This document shows positions 9,145-21,570 of a stretch of DNA of 64,000 nucleotides, one piece after another. Under the pieces are notes generated by a model. The model had not been told where the DNA came from, ran no database searches, and saw only the letters and a list, made by a program, of their open reading frames with translations. This stretch comes from Nonomuraea sp. NEAU-A123. Lineage in GTDB: Bacteria; Actinomycetota; Actinomycetes; Streptosporangiales; Streptosporangiaceae. The DNA lies in assembly GCF_018603905.1 (NCBI RefSeq), contig NZ_JAHFZZ010000003.1:558001-622000 (forward strand), in the 5' to 3' direction. The translations under genes were made by a program, and so were the position numbers. The stretch's first letter is position 1; each line of letters begins with the position of its first letter.

Positions 9145-10377
9145 GTGCACGTCGCCCACCTCTCGCTGACCGACTTCCGGTCCTACGCATCCGTGGAGCT
9201 CGGCCTGGAGCCGGGCGTCACGGCGTTCGTGGGGCCCAACGGCCAGGGCAAGACCAACCTGGTCGAAGCCCTCGGCTATGTCGCGACGCACTCCAGCCAC
9301 CGGGTGGCCTCCGACGCGCCTCTCGTACGACAGGGCGCGAGCAGGGCGATCGTGCGCTGCGCCATTCAGCGGGACGACCGCCGGGCGCTGGTCGAGCTGG
9401 AGATCAATCCGGGGCGGGCCAACCGCGCGCGGCTCAACCGCTCCCCGGTGTCCAGGCCGCGTGACGTCATCGGCCTGCTGCGCACGGTGCTGTTCGCCCC
9501 CGAGGACCTGTCGATGGTCAAGGGCGACCCCTCTGAGCGGCGGCGATTCCTCGACGAGCTGCTGGTGAGCCGCACCCCGCGGTTCGCCGGCGTACGCGCC
9601 GACTACGACCGTGTGCTGAAGCAGCGTGGGGCGCTTCTCCGTGCGGCCTCGCAGGCCCGCAGAGGGGCCAGGAGCGCCCGAAGGGCCGAGAGTGACACCG
9701 GATTCTCGGCGGCGGGCGCCGGCGACGTCCTGAGCACTCTGGAGGTCTGGGACGCGCATCTGGCGCGGCACGGCGCGGAGCTCCTTCAGGCGCGGCTCGA
9801 TCTCATCGACGCGCTGCGCCCGCTGGTCGCCGGAGCCTATGCCGCGCTCGCCCCCACGAGTGCCCCCGCGACCCTGGCCTATCGCAGCACTTTGTCCACA
9901 GGCACCGACGCGGCTGAGGACGAAATCCCCGGTGAGACGGGATCTTCCGATACACAGACGTTATCCACAGACTTGGGGAAAACCCTTGAAGAACGGCTCC
10001 GCGAGCGGCTATTGGAGGTCCGCGCGGCCGAGCTGGAGCGGGGTGTCACGCTCGTCGGCCCGCACCGCGACGACCTGATCCTCGGCCTTGGCGAGCTGCC
10101 CGCGCGCGGCTACGCCAGCCATGGCGAGTCGTGGTCGTTCGCCCTGGCGCTGCGCCTGGCCGCCTACGACCTGCTCCGCGCCGACGGCGGCGACCCGGTG
10201 CTGATACTCGACGACGTCTTCGCCGAGCTCGACAGTCAGCGCAGACGCCGTCTGTCCGAGATCGTCGCCCCCGCCGAGCAGGTGCTCATCACCGCGGCGG
10301 TGGACGACGACGTGCCCGCCGAGCTGATCGGGGGCAGGTTCGACGTAGCCGAGGGGAGCGTGAAGCGTGTCCGCTGA
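9145..10377 (+). CDS. recF: DNA replication and repair protein RecF
   Basis: SMC-like ATPase that loads RecA at gaps with RecO and RecR. The 410-aa protein starts at GTG 9145. Walker A is [11 protein letters not shown] (30-40). The ABC-type signature and Walker B are present near the C-terminus ([20 protein letters not shown], then [14 protein letters not shown]). An insertion-like low-complexity stretch at about residues 248-280 (Ser/Thr/Asp/Glu-rich) is encoded by DNA carrying two perfect DnaA boxes, at 9892-9900 and 9961-9969. The gene overlaps the next by 11 bp. Confidence 0.96.
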   Translation: MHVAHLSLTDFRSYASVELGLEPGVTAFVGPNGQGKTNLVEALGYVATHSSHRVASDAPLVRQGASRAIVRCAIQRDDRRALVELEINPGRANRARLNRSPVSRPRDVIGLLRTVLFAPEDLSMVKGDPSERRRFLDELLVSRTPRFAGVRADYDRVLKQRGALLRAASQARRGARSARRAESDTGFSAAGAGDVLSTLEVWDAHLARHGAELLQARLDLIDALRPLVAGAYAALAPTSAPATLAYRSTLSTGTDAAEDEIPGETGSSDTQTLSTDLGKTLEERLRERLLEVRAAELERGVTLVGPHRDDLILGLGELPARGYASHGESWSFALALRLAAYDLLRADGGDPVLILDDVFAELDSQRRRRLSEIVAPAEQVLITAAVDDDVPAELIGGRFDVAEGSVKRVR

Positions 10378-10864
10378 GGACAACCCCACCACCAGGGGCG
10401 CCGCGATGGCCAGGGAGAAGCTCGCCCAGGCCAAGGCCGACGCCGCCAAGCGCGGCCAGCTCCCCCGCCGCGAGCCCAGGCGCAAGGCGGGCCCGCGCAG
10501 GGACGCCGGCGATCCCCAGCTTTTCGGACGCGCGATCATGGACCTGCTCGCCGAGCGGGGCTGGGAGCGGTCGGCGGCCGTCGGCGGGGTGTTCGGCCGG
10601 TGGCCCGACATCGTCGGTCCCGATCTGGCCGCGCACACCAAACCGGACTCCTTCGAGGACGGGGAGGTGCTGATCATCGCCGACTCCACCGCGTGGGCGA
10701 CCCAGGTGCGCCTGCTCGCGCGCACTCTCGTACGCCGGCTCAACGAGGAGCTCGGTCACGGCACGGTGACGAAGGTGAAGGTCAGAGGCCCGCAGAACGC
10801 ACCGCGCACGTCCGGTGGCCTCAGAGTGACCGGCAGCAAGGGTCCCGGAGACACCTACGGCTGA
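10367..10864 (+). CDS. DUF721/DciA-like protein
   Basis: 165-aa member of the DUF721 family; DciA relatives help load the replicative helicase DnaB. The basic N-terminus (to about 45) is followed by the conserved DUF721 core ([22 protein letters not shown], then [22 protein letters not shown]). The GTG start lies 11 bp inside recF, so expression is coupled. The helicase-loading role is inferred from the family and from its place in the origin operon. Confidence 0.88.
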   Translation: MSAEDNPTTRGAAMAREKLAQAKADAAKRGQLPRREPRRKAGPRRDAGDPQLFGRAIMDLLAERGWERSAAVGGVFGRWPDIVGPDLAAHTKPDSFEDGEVLIIADSTAWATQVRLLARTLVRRLNEELGHGTVTKVKVRGPQNAPRTSGGLRVTGSKGPGDTYG

Positions 10865-13129
<2,265 letters not shown>

Positions 13130-13163
13130 CGCTCGGCCGTACAGTAGAAAAGGATCTTCACAC

Positions 13164-15671
<2,508 letters not shown>

Positions 15672-15674
15672 GTC

Positions 15675-16433
15675 ATGAGCGCCCAGGGTGGCACCGCCAG
15701 GACTAAGGCGGCCCGGGAGAACGGCCAGCAGCCGAAGAAGCCCAACGAAACCGAGATCTTCGACGCGGTCGACGAGGAGAAGGCCACGCCTCCGCAAGGA
15801 GTCACGCCTCCGCAGGGAGGCGTGCCTTCACCGGGAGGCGTGCCTTCACCGGGGGCGGCGTCCGCACCGGGGGCGGCGTCTCCGCAAGGAGCCGCGCCTT
15901 CGCAAGGCGTGACGCCGGTCACGGGTCAGCCAGGGGGGGAGCAGCAGCCGGAGGGCAACGAGACGGTCCGCCTCCGTCCTTCGCTCACTTCCGAGGCCCC
16001 TCCGCTTGTCGAGATGCCTAAGAAGAAGTCCTCCAGCTCCGCGGGGGCCCGTCTCCCCCGTAAGGCCCATTTGGTCCTGCGTCGCGTCGAGCCGTGGTCG
16101 GCCATGAAGTTCAGCTTCGTGGTCTCCCTCGTCTGTTTCGTGGTGTTGTTCGTGGCAGTGGCCGTGCTGTACGGCGTGCTGTCCGCCTTGGGTGTTTTTG
16201 ACTCCCTTGTGGACCTGGTGAACCAGCTCGGCAAGGGGGAGCAGGGGCAGAACTCGATTCCGATCGACATCGCCTCCTGGTTCGAGCCGGTCCGCATCCT
16301 CGGCTACACCGCCCTCATCGGCGCGGTGAACGTGGTGCTCATCACGGCACTGTCCACGCTGGGGGCGGTCATCTACAACGTCGCCTCCGACCTGGTGGGC
16401 GGCGTCGAGGTGACCTTCAGCGAGGCCGAGTAG
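15675..16433 (+). CDS. DUF3566 membrane protein
   Basis: 252-aa protein of the actinobacterial DUF3566 family, regularly found after gyrA. Function unknown. The long cytoplasmic N-terminus (about 1-130) contains seven hexapeptide repeats of the TPPQGV/VPSPGG type at residues 38-79. Two predicted membrane segments follow in the C-terminal half (FVVSLVCFVVLFVAVAVLYG and a second near VVLITALSTLGAVIYNV). The start is 3 bp after the gyrA stop. A terminator-like hairpin ends the operon. Confidence 0.9.
   Translation: MSAQGGTARTKAARENGQQPKKPNETEIFDAVDEEKATPPQGVTPPQGGVPSPGGVPSPGAASAPGAASPQGAAPSQGVTPVTGQPGGEQQPEGNETVRLRPSLTSEAPPLVEMPKKKSSSSAGARLPRKAHLVLRRVEPWSAMKFSFVVSLVCFVVLFVAVAVLYGVLSALGVFDSLVDLVNQLGKGEQGQNSIPIDIASWFEPVRILGYTALIGAVNVVLITALSTLGAVIYNVASDLVGGVEVTFSEAE
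15786..15911 (+). repeat. Seven 18-bp tandem repeats inside the DUF3566 gene
   Basis: Seven adjoining 18-bp units, similar but not identical, encode Pro/Gly/Gln-rich hexapeptides in frame. Repeat number is likely variable between strains. Confidence 0.8.
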
Positions 16434-16455
16434 CTTTCCGGTTCAAGGCTTTTGA

Positions 16456-16493
16456 GCTCGCGCCGCCGCCGATCTTTCGGGGGCGGCGCGAGC
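16456..16493 (+). terminator. Terminator-like hairpin after DUF3566 gene
   Basis: 12-bp perfect arms (16456-16467 and 16482-16493) enclose a 14-nt loop containing CTTTCG. It separates the gyrase operon from tRNA-Ile. The T-run is weak. Confidence 0.65.
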
Positions 16494-16578
16494 AACTCGG
16501 GAGAGGCGGTAAGCTTTTCCTCGTCCGAACAACCGGTTCGCCTTCCCTCGTGGGGATGCGATACCGTTCGGTGTGCGC

Positions 16579-16652
16579 GGGGCTATAGCTCAGACGGTTA
16601 GAGCGCTTCCCTGATAAGGAAGAGGTCCCAGGTTCAAGTCCTGGTAGCCCCA
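16579..16652 (+). tRNA. tRNA-Ile (GAT)
   Basis: 74-nt cloverleaf. The acceptor GGGGCTA pairs with TAGCCCC. The anticodon loop CTGATAA gives GAT, and the T-loop is TTCAAGT. CCA is not encoded here (the next bases are CTA). The 3' half is repeated at 20572, and that copy does encode CCA. So this tRNA's 3' end was probably supplied by an integrated element. Confidence 0.97.
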
Positions 16653-16653
16653 C
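16610..16653 (+). repeat. attL: left 44-bp direct repeat
   Basis: Identical over 44 bp to 20572-20615. It covers the tRNA-Ile anticodon stem, variable loop, T-arm and acceptor end. Confidence 0.85.
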
Positions 16654-16661
16654 TACAGCTC

Positions 16662-16700
16662 ACAGGCCCTTTCCCGAGATCTTGGGGAAGGGCTTTTCGT
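16662..16700 (+). terminator. Terminator after tRNA-Ile
   Basis: Imperfect hairpin (GGCCCTTTCCC paired with GGGGAAGGGC) followed by TTTT. It lies just inside the element and would now end tRNA-Ile transcription. Confidence 0.6.
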
Positions 16701-16705
16701 CGTTT

Positions 16706-16744
16706 TGGGACACGGCTGGGACATGAGCTTCATCTCCTGTCCCA
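16706..16744. repeat. Three TGGGACA heptamers beside attL
   Basis: TGGGACA occurs at 16706-16712 and 16717-16723, and inverted (TGTCCCA) at 16738-16744. Such short repeats next to a tRNA attachment site resemble integrase arm-binding sites of actinomycete elements. Confidence 0.5.
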
Positions 16745-16911
16745 ACCGCGGCCTGCCGCGCACGCCAGGCGGCGATCAGCTCGTTCAGGATCGGCAGAGT
16801 GATTCTCGCCCTCGGCCAGGAGTAGCCGGAGGCGTTCGCTTGCGTCCATGTCCTGCCACACGTCGGCCAGGTCGGGGTCCGTGCGCGGCTCATGCTAAGC
16901 ATCCATGTCGC

Positions 16912-17136
16912 TCATCTTGACCCAACCATGTGATCGCCCGCGGGGAACTCGAGCACTTCTACAAGATCCGCGAGATCGACATGGTGGACATGGACGAGCT
17001 CATCGATGGTGGCGCTGTAGCCGAGCAGATATTTCCGGCCATTGACACGCTGGGTGATCTTGTAAAGCGACCGGGTGTCCAGCGTGATGATCTCCACTTC
17101 GAGACCGCGAAGGCCGCACCACTTCACCACACGCAA
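16912..17136 (-). CDS. Small conserved hypothetical protein
   Basis: 74-aa ORF from a TTG at 17136; GTG starts at 17130 and 17127 are equally possible. It contains a coherent core, VEIITLDTRSLYKITQRVNG, then YLLGYSATIDELVHVHHVDL and ADLVEVLEF. The composition looks like a real small alpha/beta protein. The function is not recognised. The stop overlaps the start of the decayed gene 16660-16915, so the two formed a pair. It lies within the tRNA-Ile element. Confidence 0.5.
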   Translation of the reverse strand: MRVVKWCGLRGLEVEIITLDTRSLYKITQRVNGRKYLLGYSATIDELVHVHHVDLADLVEVLEFPAGDHMVGSR

Positions 17137-17675
17137 AAACTACCTAAAACGGACAGATGGCCGCAATGTTCGGCTGCCCCGGGGCCGAATGCAGCGGTCA
17201 GTTCCGGGGCGGCCGCCGGGTTCTGCGGACCATGGCCGCCTCGTTGCTGTGGAGGGCGATCCCAGCACATCGTGACGACCACAAAACGACACAGACGCCC
17301 GGACAGACACGTTACGCCTTCATTCCGCTGCTCAACGTAACGACACGAGGGCTCGCATGGACGCGTCACTCCTGATGGCCGGTCGTCAACGAGTCACCCC
17401 GTGCATGGGATCGGTATTCGGCCAGGTCAATGGCACCGCACGGCTTCGGAGACGAATGTCGACGACCGCGGGGCTCGCCGGCGCGCGACGCAATCACCGG
17501 CGCGGTCTACAGGGCCTCCAGTTGGCCCGCGGAAACTCCATTCCCGCCCGCGTGTTGCGCGGCGTTGGTCGGCAACGGCTGGATTAAGGTGGCGTTGCCG
17601 ACATCGCATGATCACTCTGTGATACGAGGCGATCTCCCCTCATGCCCAGAAAAGCCGAGGTTGAGGAGAGACTCC
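17137..17675. other. Stretch without recognisable genes
   Basis: 539 bp between the small decayed pair and the S1 protease. I see no protein-like reading frame on either strand, no RNA gene and no strong hairpin. It should hold the protease promoter. Confidence 0.5.
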
Positions 17676-19187
17676 ATGCCCCGCAGCCATGCCGTGAGTA
17701 CGGGATGCGCCCTCGCGATCACTGCCCTTTCCCTGGCCACCATCCCGGCCGGCGCCGAAGGCCAGACAGCAACAATCGCCGCCGCCATGACCGCCGAGAC
17801 CACGCTGAAGCCGCCGCCCGGCATGCTGGAGGCGCTCGCACGCGACCTGCATCTCAGTAGTGCGCAGGCCCAGGCCCGCCTGCTCAATGAGGCCCGCCTG
17901 ACCCCGATCGCGGCACAGCTGAGCAAGCGGCTCGGCAGCCGCTTCGCCGGCACCTGGCTGCGGGGAGGCAGCGCGCACACCCTCGTGGTGGCCACCACCA
18001 GCGCCGCCGACATTCCCCAGATCCTCGCCGCGGGCGCCAATGCTGAAGTCGTCACCAGGTCGCTGGGGGAACTGGCCGCGATCAAGACGAAGCTCGACCA
18101 TGCTCTGCCCGTGAAGCCGCTGGTGTCGAGTGCGCGCTACGTCGACGTGAAGCGCAACAAAGTGGTCATCCTGGCCCCGAAACCCGACGAGACCCAGACC
18201 GTCGTCGAGGGCATCGGCGTGAACAAAGAGGCGGTGCTCGTGCTGCCCTCCACCGAAGTCGCCCAGCCCTTGTATGACCTGGTGGGCGGCAATGCCTACT
18301 ACATCGGCACCGCCAGCCGCTGCTCGATCGGCTTCCCCGTGGTGAAGGGCACCCAGAGCGGGTTCGTCAGCGCCGGCCACTGCGGTAAAGCCGGCGACAC
18401 CACCACCGGCTTCAACCGCGTCGCCCAAGGTGTCTTCCAGGGATCGACCTTCCCCGGCAGCGACTACTCCTGGATCGCGGTGAACTCCGGCTGGACGTCC
18501 CAGCCCGCGGTGGACAACGGCGAGGGCGGCACCGTGCCCGTCGCCGGTGCCAGAGTCGCCATCGAAGGCGCGTCGGTCTGCCGGTCCGGCTCCACCACCG
18601 ACTGGCACTGCGGCGTCATCCAGCAGCGCGACGCCAGCGTCACCTACCCCCAAGGCACCATCTACCAGCTGACCCGCACCAACGTCTGCGCCGAACCCGG
18701 CGACTCGGGCGGCTCCTTCATCTCCATCGACCAGGCCCAAGGGGTCACCTCCGGCGGTTCGGGGGACTGCAGTTCGGGCGGCACCACCTACTTCCAGCCG
18801 ATCGGCGAGATCCTCACCGCCTACGGCCTGACACTGAGGACCACCGCAGGCAACCCGCCGCCGCCGGTCACGGGCACCTGCACCGGCTTCCCGAGCACCT
18901 ACACCGGCTCCCTGACCAACGGTCAGTCCGCCTACCAGCCACGCGGCTCGTACTACCACTCGAACGCCACAGGCGTCCATGCCGGCTGCCTGGACGCGAA
19001 CGACGGCGCCGACTTCGACCTGTACCTGCAGAAATGGAACGGCCGCACCTGGCCGACTGTCGCCACCTCCGACGGCGCGGGCCCCGACGAGAAGATCACC
19101 TACACCGGCACGGCCGGCTACTACCGCTACCGGGTGGTCTCCTCAAGCGGCTCCAGCCCCTACACCCTGGGCTACCGCAAGCCGTAA
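17676..19187 (+). CDS. Secreted S1 family serine protease with C-terminal PPC-like domain
   Basis: Alpha-lytic/streptogrisin-type protease, 503 aa. I use the ATG at 17676, preceded by GAGGAGAG and starting a signal peptide (basic MPRSH, hydrophobic core, cleavage near AGAEG-Q). Residues about 35-200 form the propeptide that folds and inhibits the enzyme. The catalytic triad is His235 (SAGHCG), Asp263 (GSDYSW) and Ser344 (GDSGGS). After a Pro linker (NPPPPV), residues about 400-503 resemble a bacterial pre-peptidase C-terminal beta domain (DFDLYLQKWNG). An in-frame upstream extension to 17430 lacks protein character. It is the only intact large gene of the tRNA-Ile element. Confidence 0.9.
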   Translation: MPRSHAVSTGCALAITALSLATIPAGAEGQTATIAAAMTAETTLKPPPGMLEALARDLHLSSAQAQARLLNEARLTPIAAQLSKRLGSRFAGTWLRGGSAHTLVVATTSAADIPQILAAGANAEVVTRSLGELAAIKTKLDHALPVKPLVSSARYVDVKRNKVVILAPKPDETQTVVEGIGVNKEAVLVLPSTEVAQPLYDLVGGNAYYIGTASRCSIGFPVVKGTQSGFVSAGHCGKAGDTTTGFNRVAQGVFQGSTFPGSDYSWIAVNSGWTSQPAVDNGEGGTVPVAGARVAIEGASVCRSGSTTDWHCGVIQQRDASVTYPQGTIYQLTRTNVCAEPGDSGGSFISIDQAQGVTSGGSGDCSSGGTTYFQPIGEILTAYGLTLRTTAGNPPPPVTGTCTGFPSTYTGSLTNGQSAYQPRGSYYHSNATGVHAGCLDANDGADFDLYLQKWNGRTWPTVATSDGAGPDEKITYTGTAGYYRYRVVSSSGSSPYTLGYRKP

Positions 19188-19367
19188 CCCACTGTCGGGC
19201 GATGCCACGGTAAGACTGCGCGACGGCCGGATCGTCACCCGCGCCGCGCTGCGGCCTGGGGGCCGGTCACGGCGCGGGCGCCGCGCGGGGCATCGCCGTA
19301 GTCACACCGCGCCACACCCAGCCAATCCGCCGACCATCGGCACGCCGCCGCCTGCTAGGACGCCGCC

Positions 19368-19481
19368 ATGACCGACGAGGAGCAGCAAGCCCAGCTTGAC
19401 GACCTCATCGCCCATGAGCAGATCATCCGAAGCATTCAGCTCAATGCAACTCTTCGAGTGCAGCATGCGGGACGCGACTGA
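19368..19481 (+). CDS. Small acidic ORF
   Basis: 37-aa frame, MTDEEQQAQLDDLIAHEQII and onward, with an amphipathic helical look. No clear ribosome site. It may be a truncated fragment of a longer helical protein. No function assigned. Confidence 0.3.
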   Translation: MTDEEQQAQLDDLIAHEQIIRSIQLNATLRVQHAGRD

Positions 19482-19629
19482 GTTCTACCAGGAGCAGCGT
19501 AAAGAGCACGCCTCCGGCGGGGGCGCTCCGGCTCCGGGATGCGCGCCGCGCAGGCCGGATGGCCGTAGATGGCTGAGGTGGAAGCCTGCTCATCCCGCCC
19601 GCCATCGACCCGGGCAAAAGCCGAGCAGA

Positions 19630-19693
19630 CCAGGGCCACGGGGCCAAGGTCGTTCCTCCAGTTGGGGGCTCCACCTTGTCCCCGTGGCCCTGG
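19630..19693. repeat. 21-bp inverted repeat
   Basis: Arms at 19630-19650 and 19673-19693 are complementary at 20 of 21 positions, with a 22-nt spacer. It could be a bidirectional terminator or the trace of a small palindromic element. Confidence 0.7.
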
Positions 19694-19775
19694 CCCCCTT
19701 CCCCTTCGGGCGGGTCGACGGCAGACGGGATGTTCAGGCAGGGCGGGATGCGCGCGGTGCGCCTCAACATGCACA

Positions 19776-19936
19776 ATGCCGCTTGTGGAAATCGTTCGCA
19801 CCACCGCCGATGTGATCACCATGAACCTGGGGCCAGAAGACGCCCTCGCGATCAAGCTCAGGTTTTGCTGCGCACCATCTACGACTCCTTCGTCGTGATG
19901 GAGGAGCAGCGCCTGGGGAAAGGCAAGCAGCGGTAG
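19776..19936 (+). pseudogene. Frameshifted small helical protein gene
   Basis: From ATG 19776 the frame reads VEIVRTTADVITMNLGPEDA and onward to about 19860. It then loses sense, while the next frame continues smoothly as VLLRTIYDSFVVMEEQRLGK and on to TAG at 19936. The two parts make one plausible protein of about 53 aa if a one-base frameshift is restored. Family unknown. It could be a sequencing error rather than decay. Confidence 0.4.
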
Positions 19937-20110
19937 AGCAACAGGTCAGAGTCCTGATCATCGTGCCATTAAGAGGCGTAACGAGGGGTCAACCACAGCC
20001 AGTTAGGACCGGGCTCACCCGCAGGTCAGTGCCCCTACGAGGCAAGATCCCTGCAATTCCTAAGCTGACAATCCGCCCCCGAGTATCGTCCCTTGCTCGA
20101 TCATTCAACG

Positions 20111-20461
20111 ATGAGAGCACGAGTGAACGATTTCCGTTGGGTCGACCTTGATGTTGGGCGGAGCGTTGATGATCCAGCCCACGCCTGTGAACTCCTGGAG
20201 ATGTACGTCGGCCCTTGGGACGGTCCAGGTGCGGAACGGTTTCAGCTCACCGTCTGCACTCCATTGGCCCTTGCGGAGCAGTTGCAGCACCACCCCGTCC
20301 TCATCGGCCGGCACTGGCTCTTCGTCCCCGAACTCCACCCTGACAAGGTGACCAAGTGGCTGAGTGATCGAATTGCCGTGCTGGAAGCTCCGACGTGGAG
20401 TGAGCTCGCTGAGAAGATCGGCCGCATCGGAGAATGGGAGTTCGAGGACTACTCTGACTGA
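20111..20461 (+). CDS. Imm8-family immunity protein
   Basis: 116-aa protein resembling the Imm8 family, which protects against polymorphic toxins delivered by neighbours. Matching features are LTVCTPLALAEQL, GRHWLFVPELHPDKV, and the closing TWSELAEKIGRIGEWEFEDY, the family's most typical end. An in-frame TTG at 20093 is an alternative start; ATG 20111 fits the family start better. No toxin gene is next to it, so it is an orphan immunity gene carried by the tRNA-Ile element. Confidence 0.75.
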   Translation: MRARVNDFRWVDLDVGRSVDDPAHACELLEMYVGPWDGPGAERFQLTVCTPLALAEQLQHHPVLIGRHWLFVPELHPDKVTKWLSDRIAVLEAPTWSELAEKIGRIGEWEFEDYSD

Positions 20462-20571
20462 GCCCTGCACTGCAACGAATACTGCAACAGAGGTACACAG
20501 CAGCTCACATCCACACCCACACAGCACTGTTCAGGGCCGGGGTGGAAGTCTCTGATCATGGTTCCGACAGT

Positions 20572-20617
20572 CCTGATAAGGAAGAGGTCCCAGGTTCAAG
20601 TCCTGGTAGCCCCACCA
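20572..20617 (+). pseudogene. attR: 3' half of tRNA-Ile with CCA
   Basis: Repeats 44 bp of the tRNA-Ile gene from the anticodon stem on, then continues with CCA at 20615-20617. The 5' half is missing, so no functional tRNA is made. It marks the right end of the integrated segment and probably preserves the original tRNA 3' end. Confidence 0.88.
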
Positions 20618-20625
20618 AAGGTCAA

Positions 20626-20657
20626 AGGCCAGATCCCTTCGCGGGACTGGCCTCTTT
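20626..20657 (+). terminator. Terminator after the tRNA-Ile fragment
   Basis: AGGCCAG-A-TCCC pairs with GGGA-CTGGCCT around a TTCGC loop, then TCTTTT. It probably was the original tRNA-Ile terminator. Confidence 0.75.
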
Positions 20658-20710
20658 TCATGCCCGTACAGCAGCAAAGTACAGCAGTTGACGGCAACGA
20701 GCGGGGCACG

Positions 20711-20932
20711 TCATCCGCCCGCGGCGTCCTCGGCCTCCCAGCGCAGCAGGTCGCCCGGCTGGCACTTGAGTACCTCGCAGAGCGCGGCGAGCGTCGCGAA
20801 GCGCACCGCCTTGGCGCGGCCATTCTTGAGTACCGCCAGGTTGGCGGGCGTAATCCCAATGCGGTCCGCGAGGTCGCCCACGGACATCTTCCGCCTGGCC
20901 AGCATCACGTCGATGTCGACGACAATCGGCAT
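20711..20932 (-). CDS. Small Xre-type HTH regulator (YozG-like)
   Basis: 73-aa helix-turn-helix protein with a complete Xre domain: MSVGDLADRIGITPANLAVL, KNGRAKAVRFATLAALCEVL, then CQPGDLLRW. This compact form is the partner commonly paired with DUF2975 membrane proteins. The start overlaps the DUF2975 stop by one base (TGATG), so the two are cotranslated. The likely role is autoregulation of the pair. Confidence 0.88.
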   Translation of the reverse strand: MPIVVDIDVMLARRKMSVGDLADRIGITPANLAVLKNGRAKAVRFATLAALCEVLKCQPGDLLRWEAEDAAGG

Positions 20933-21423
20933 CAGATCACCTCGTCCAACTCGGCCTGCATCTGCGCCGCTTCGACGTCGCGTGCGACGGCCTGGGCGAG
21001 CAGCATCCGCAGCACGAACACGATGAGTGCGACCCCCAGGATGGCCAGGCCAATCCCGCCCATGATGACGGTGACGCCCGGGTCGGCCCGCTGGCCCGGC
21101 GCATTGAGGGCCGTGACCGCGAACCACAGGAGGGCAGCCGCCACGATCGCGCCGATCACGGCGTCCACGTACCGGAAGGCGGCGTGGGAGAACACGGTTC
21201 CGCGTCGCACCATCGTCACCAGCCGCCATACGCTGACCAGGGCGACCTGGCCCGCCACCATGCCCAGGATCGTGATCACGCGCAGCGGGGTCAGCGGGAG
21301 CGACCCGTCCTCCGGGTCGCTCCCGCTGACCAGCACCCACACCATCAATGCCTGTACGAACACGGTGCCGGTGAGCACCACCACGAGCACGGTGCGAAGC
21401 GCACGCACTGCCAGCTTTCCCAT
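20932..21423 (-). CDS. DUF2975 membrane protein
   Basis: 163-aa protein with four predicted membrane segments (TVLVVVLTGTVFVQALMVWV, the region after LRVITILGM, VIGAIVAAALLWFAV and GIGLAILGVALIVFVL), as in DUF2975. The start is ATG 21423, 6 nt after AAGGA; an upstream in-frame ATG would bury that site. Function unknown. An AT-rich interval at 21440-21480 should be the promoter of the pair. Confidence 0.82.
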   Translation of the reverse strand: MGKLAVRALRTVLVVVLTGTVFVQALMVWVLVSGSDPEDGSLPLTPLRVITILGMVAGQVALVSVWRLVTMVRRGTVFSHAAFRYVDAVIGAIVAAALLWFAVTALNAPGQRADPGVTVIMGGIGLAILGVALIVFVLRMLLAQAVARDVEAAQMQAELDEVI

Positions 21424-21570
21424 GACCCATCCTTCCATCGAGTTACGATGATAATCTATTGAATTTCGATAGGTTAAGCAAGGGCTGGGGCGGAGGGTGG
21501 GCGGCGGTAGTCGAAGGTGTGCCTCAGGTCGAGCCGTCGCGCGCAAGTCCGGCTGTGACGTGTCGTCAGG

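Larger units (their letters stand above)
16660..16915 (-). pseudogene. Decayed small gene next to attL
   Basis: The ATG at 16915 overlaps the stop of the upstream ORF (ATGA), implying a coupled second gene. The frame is stopped at codon 7 (TAG at 16897-16895), then resumes with natural-looking protein (DPDLADVWQDMDASERLRLL). Near 16800 a frame change is needed to reach a second plausible stretch (LPILNELIAAWRARQAA), ending at 16660. I read this as one small gene broken by a nonsense change and a frameshift. Its family is not recognised. An 80-aa ORF from 16902 in the second frame is open but its first half looks unnatural. Confidence 0.45.
16610..20615. mobile_element. Remnant integrated element in tRNA-Ile (about 4 kb)
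   Basis: The segment is bounded by identical 44-bp direct repeats of the tRNA-Ile anticodon arm to 3' end, as left by site-specific integration into a tRNA gene. Beside the left repeat are three TGGGACA heptamers, typical of integrase arm sites. The right copy is followed by CCA and a terminator, as expected for the displaced original tRNA end. No integrase, replication or transfer gene remains. The content is a decayed gene pair, an S1 protease, a long inverted repeat, small broken ORFs and an Imm8-type immunity gene. Confidence 0.75.

Noticed and set aside
17430..17675. N-terminal extension of the S1 protease
   Set aside because: The signal peptide and ribosome site place the start at 17676. 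The upstream residues have no protein character.
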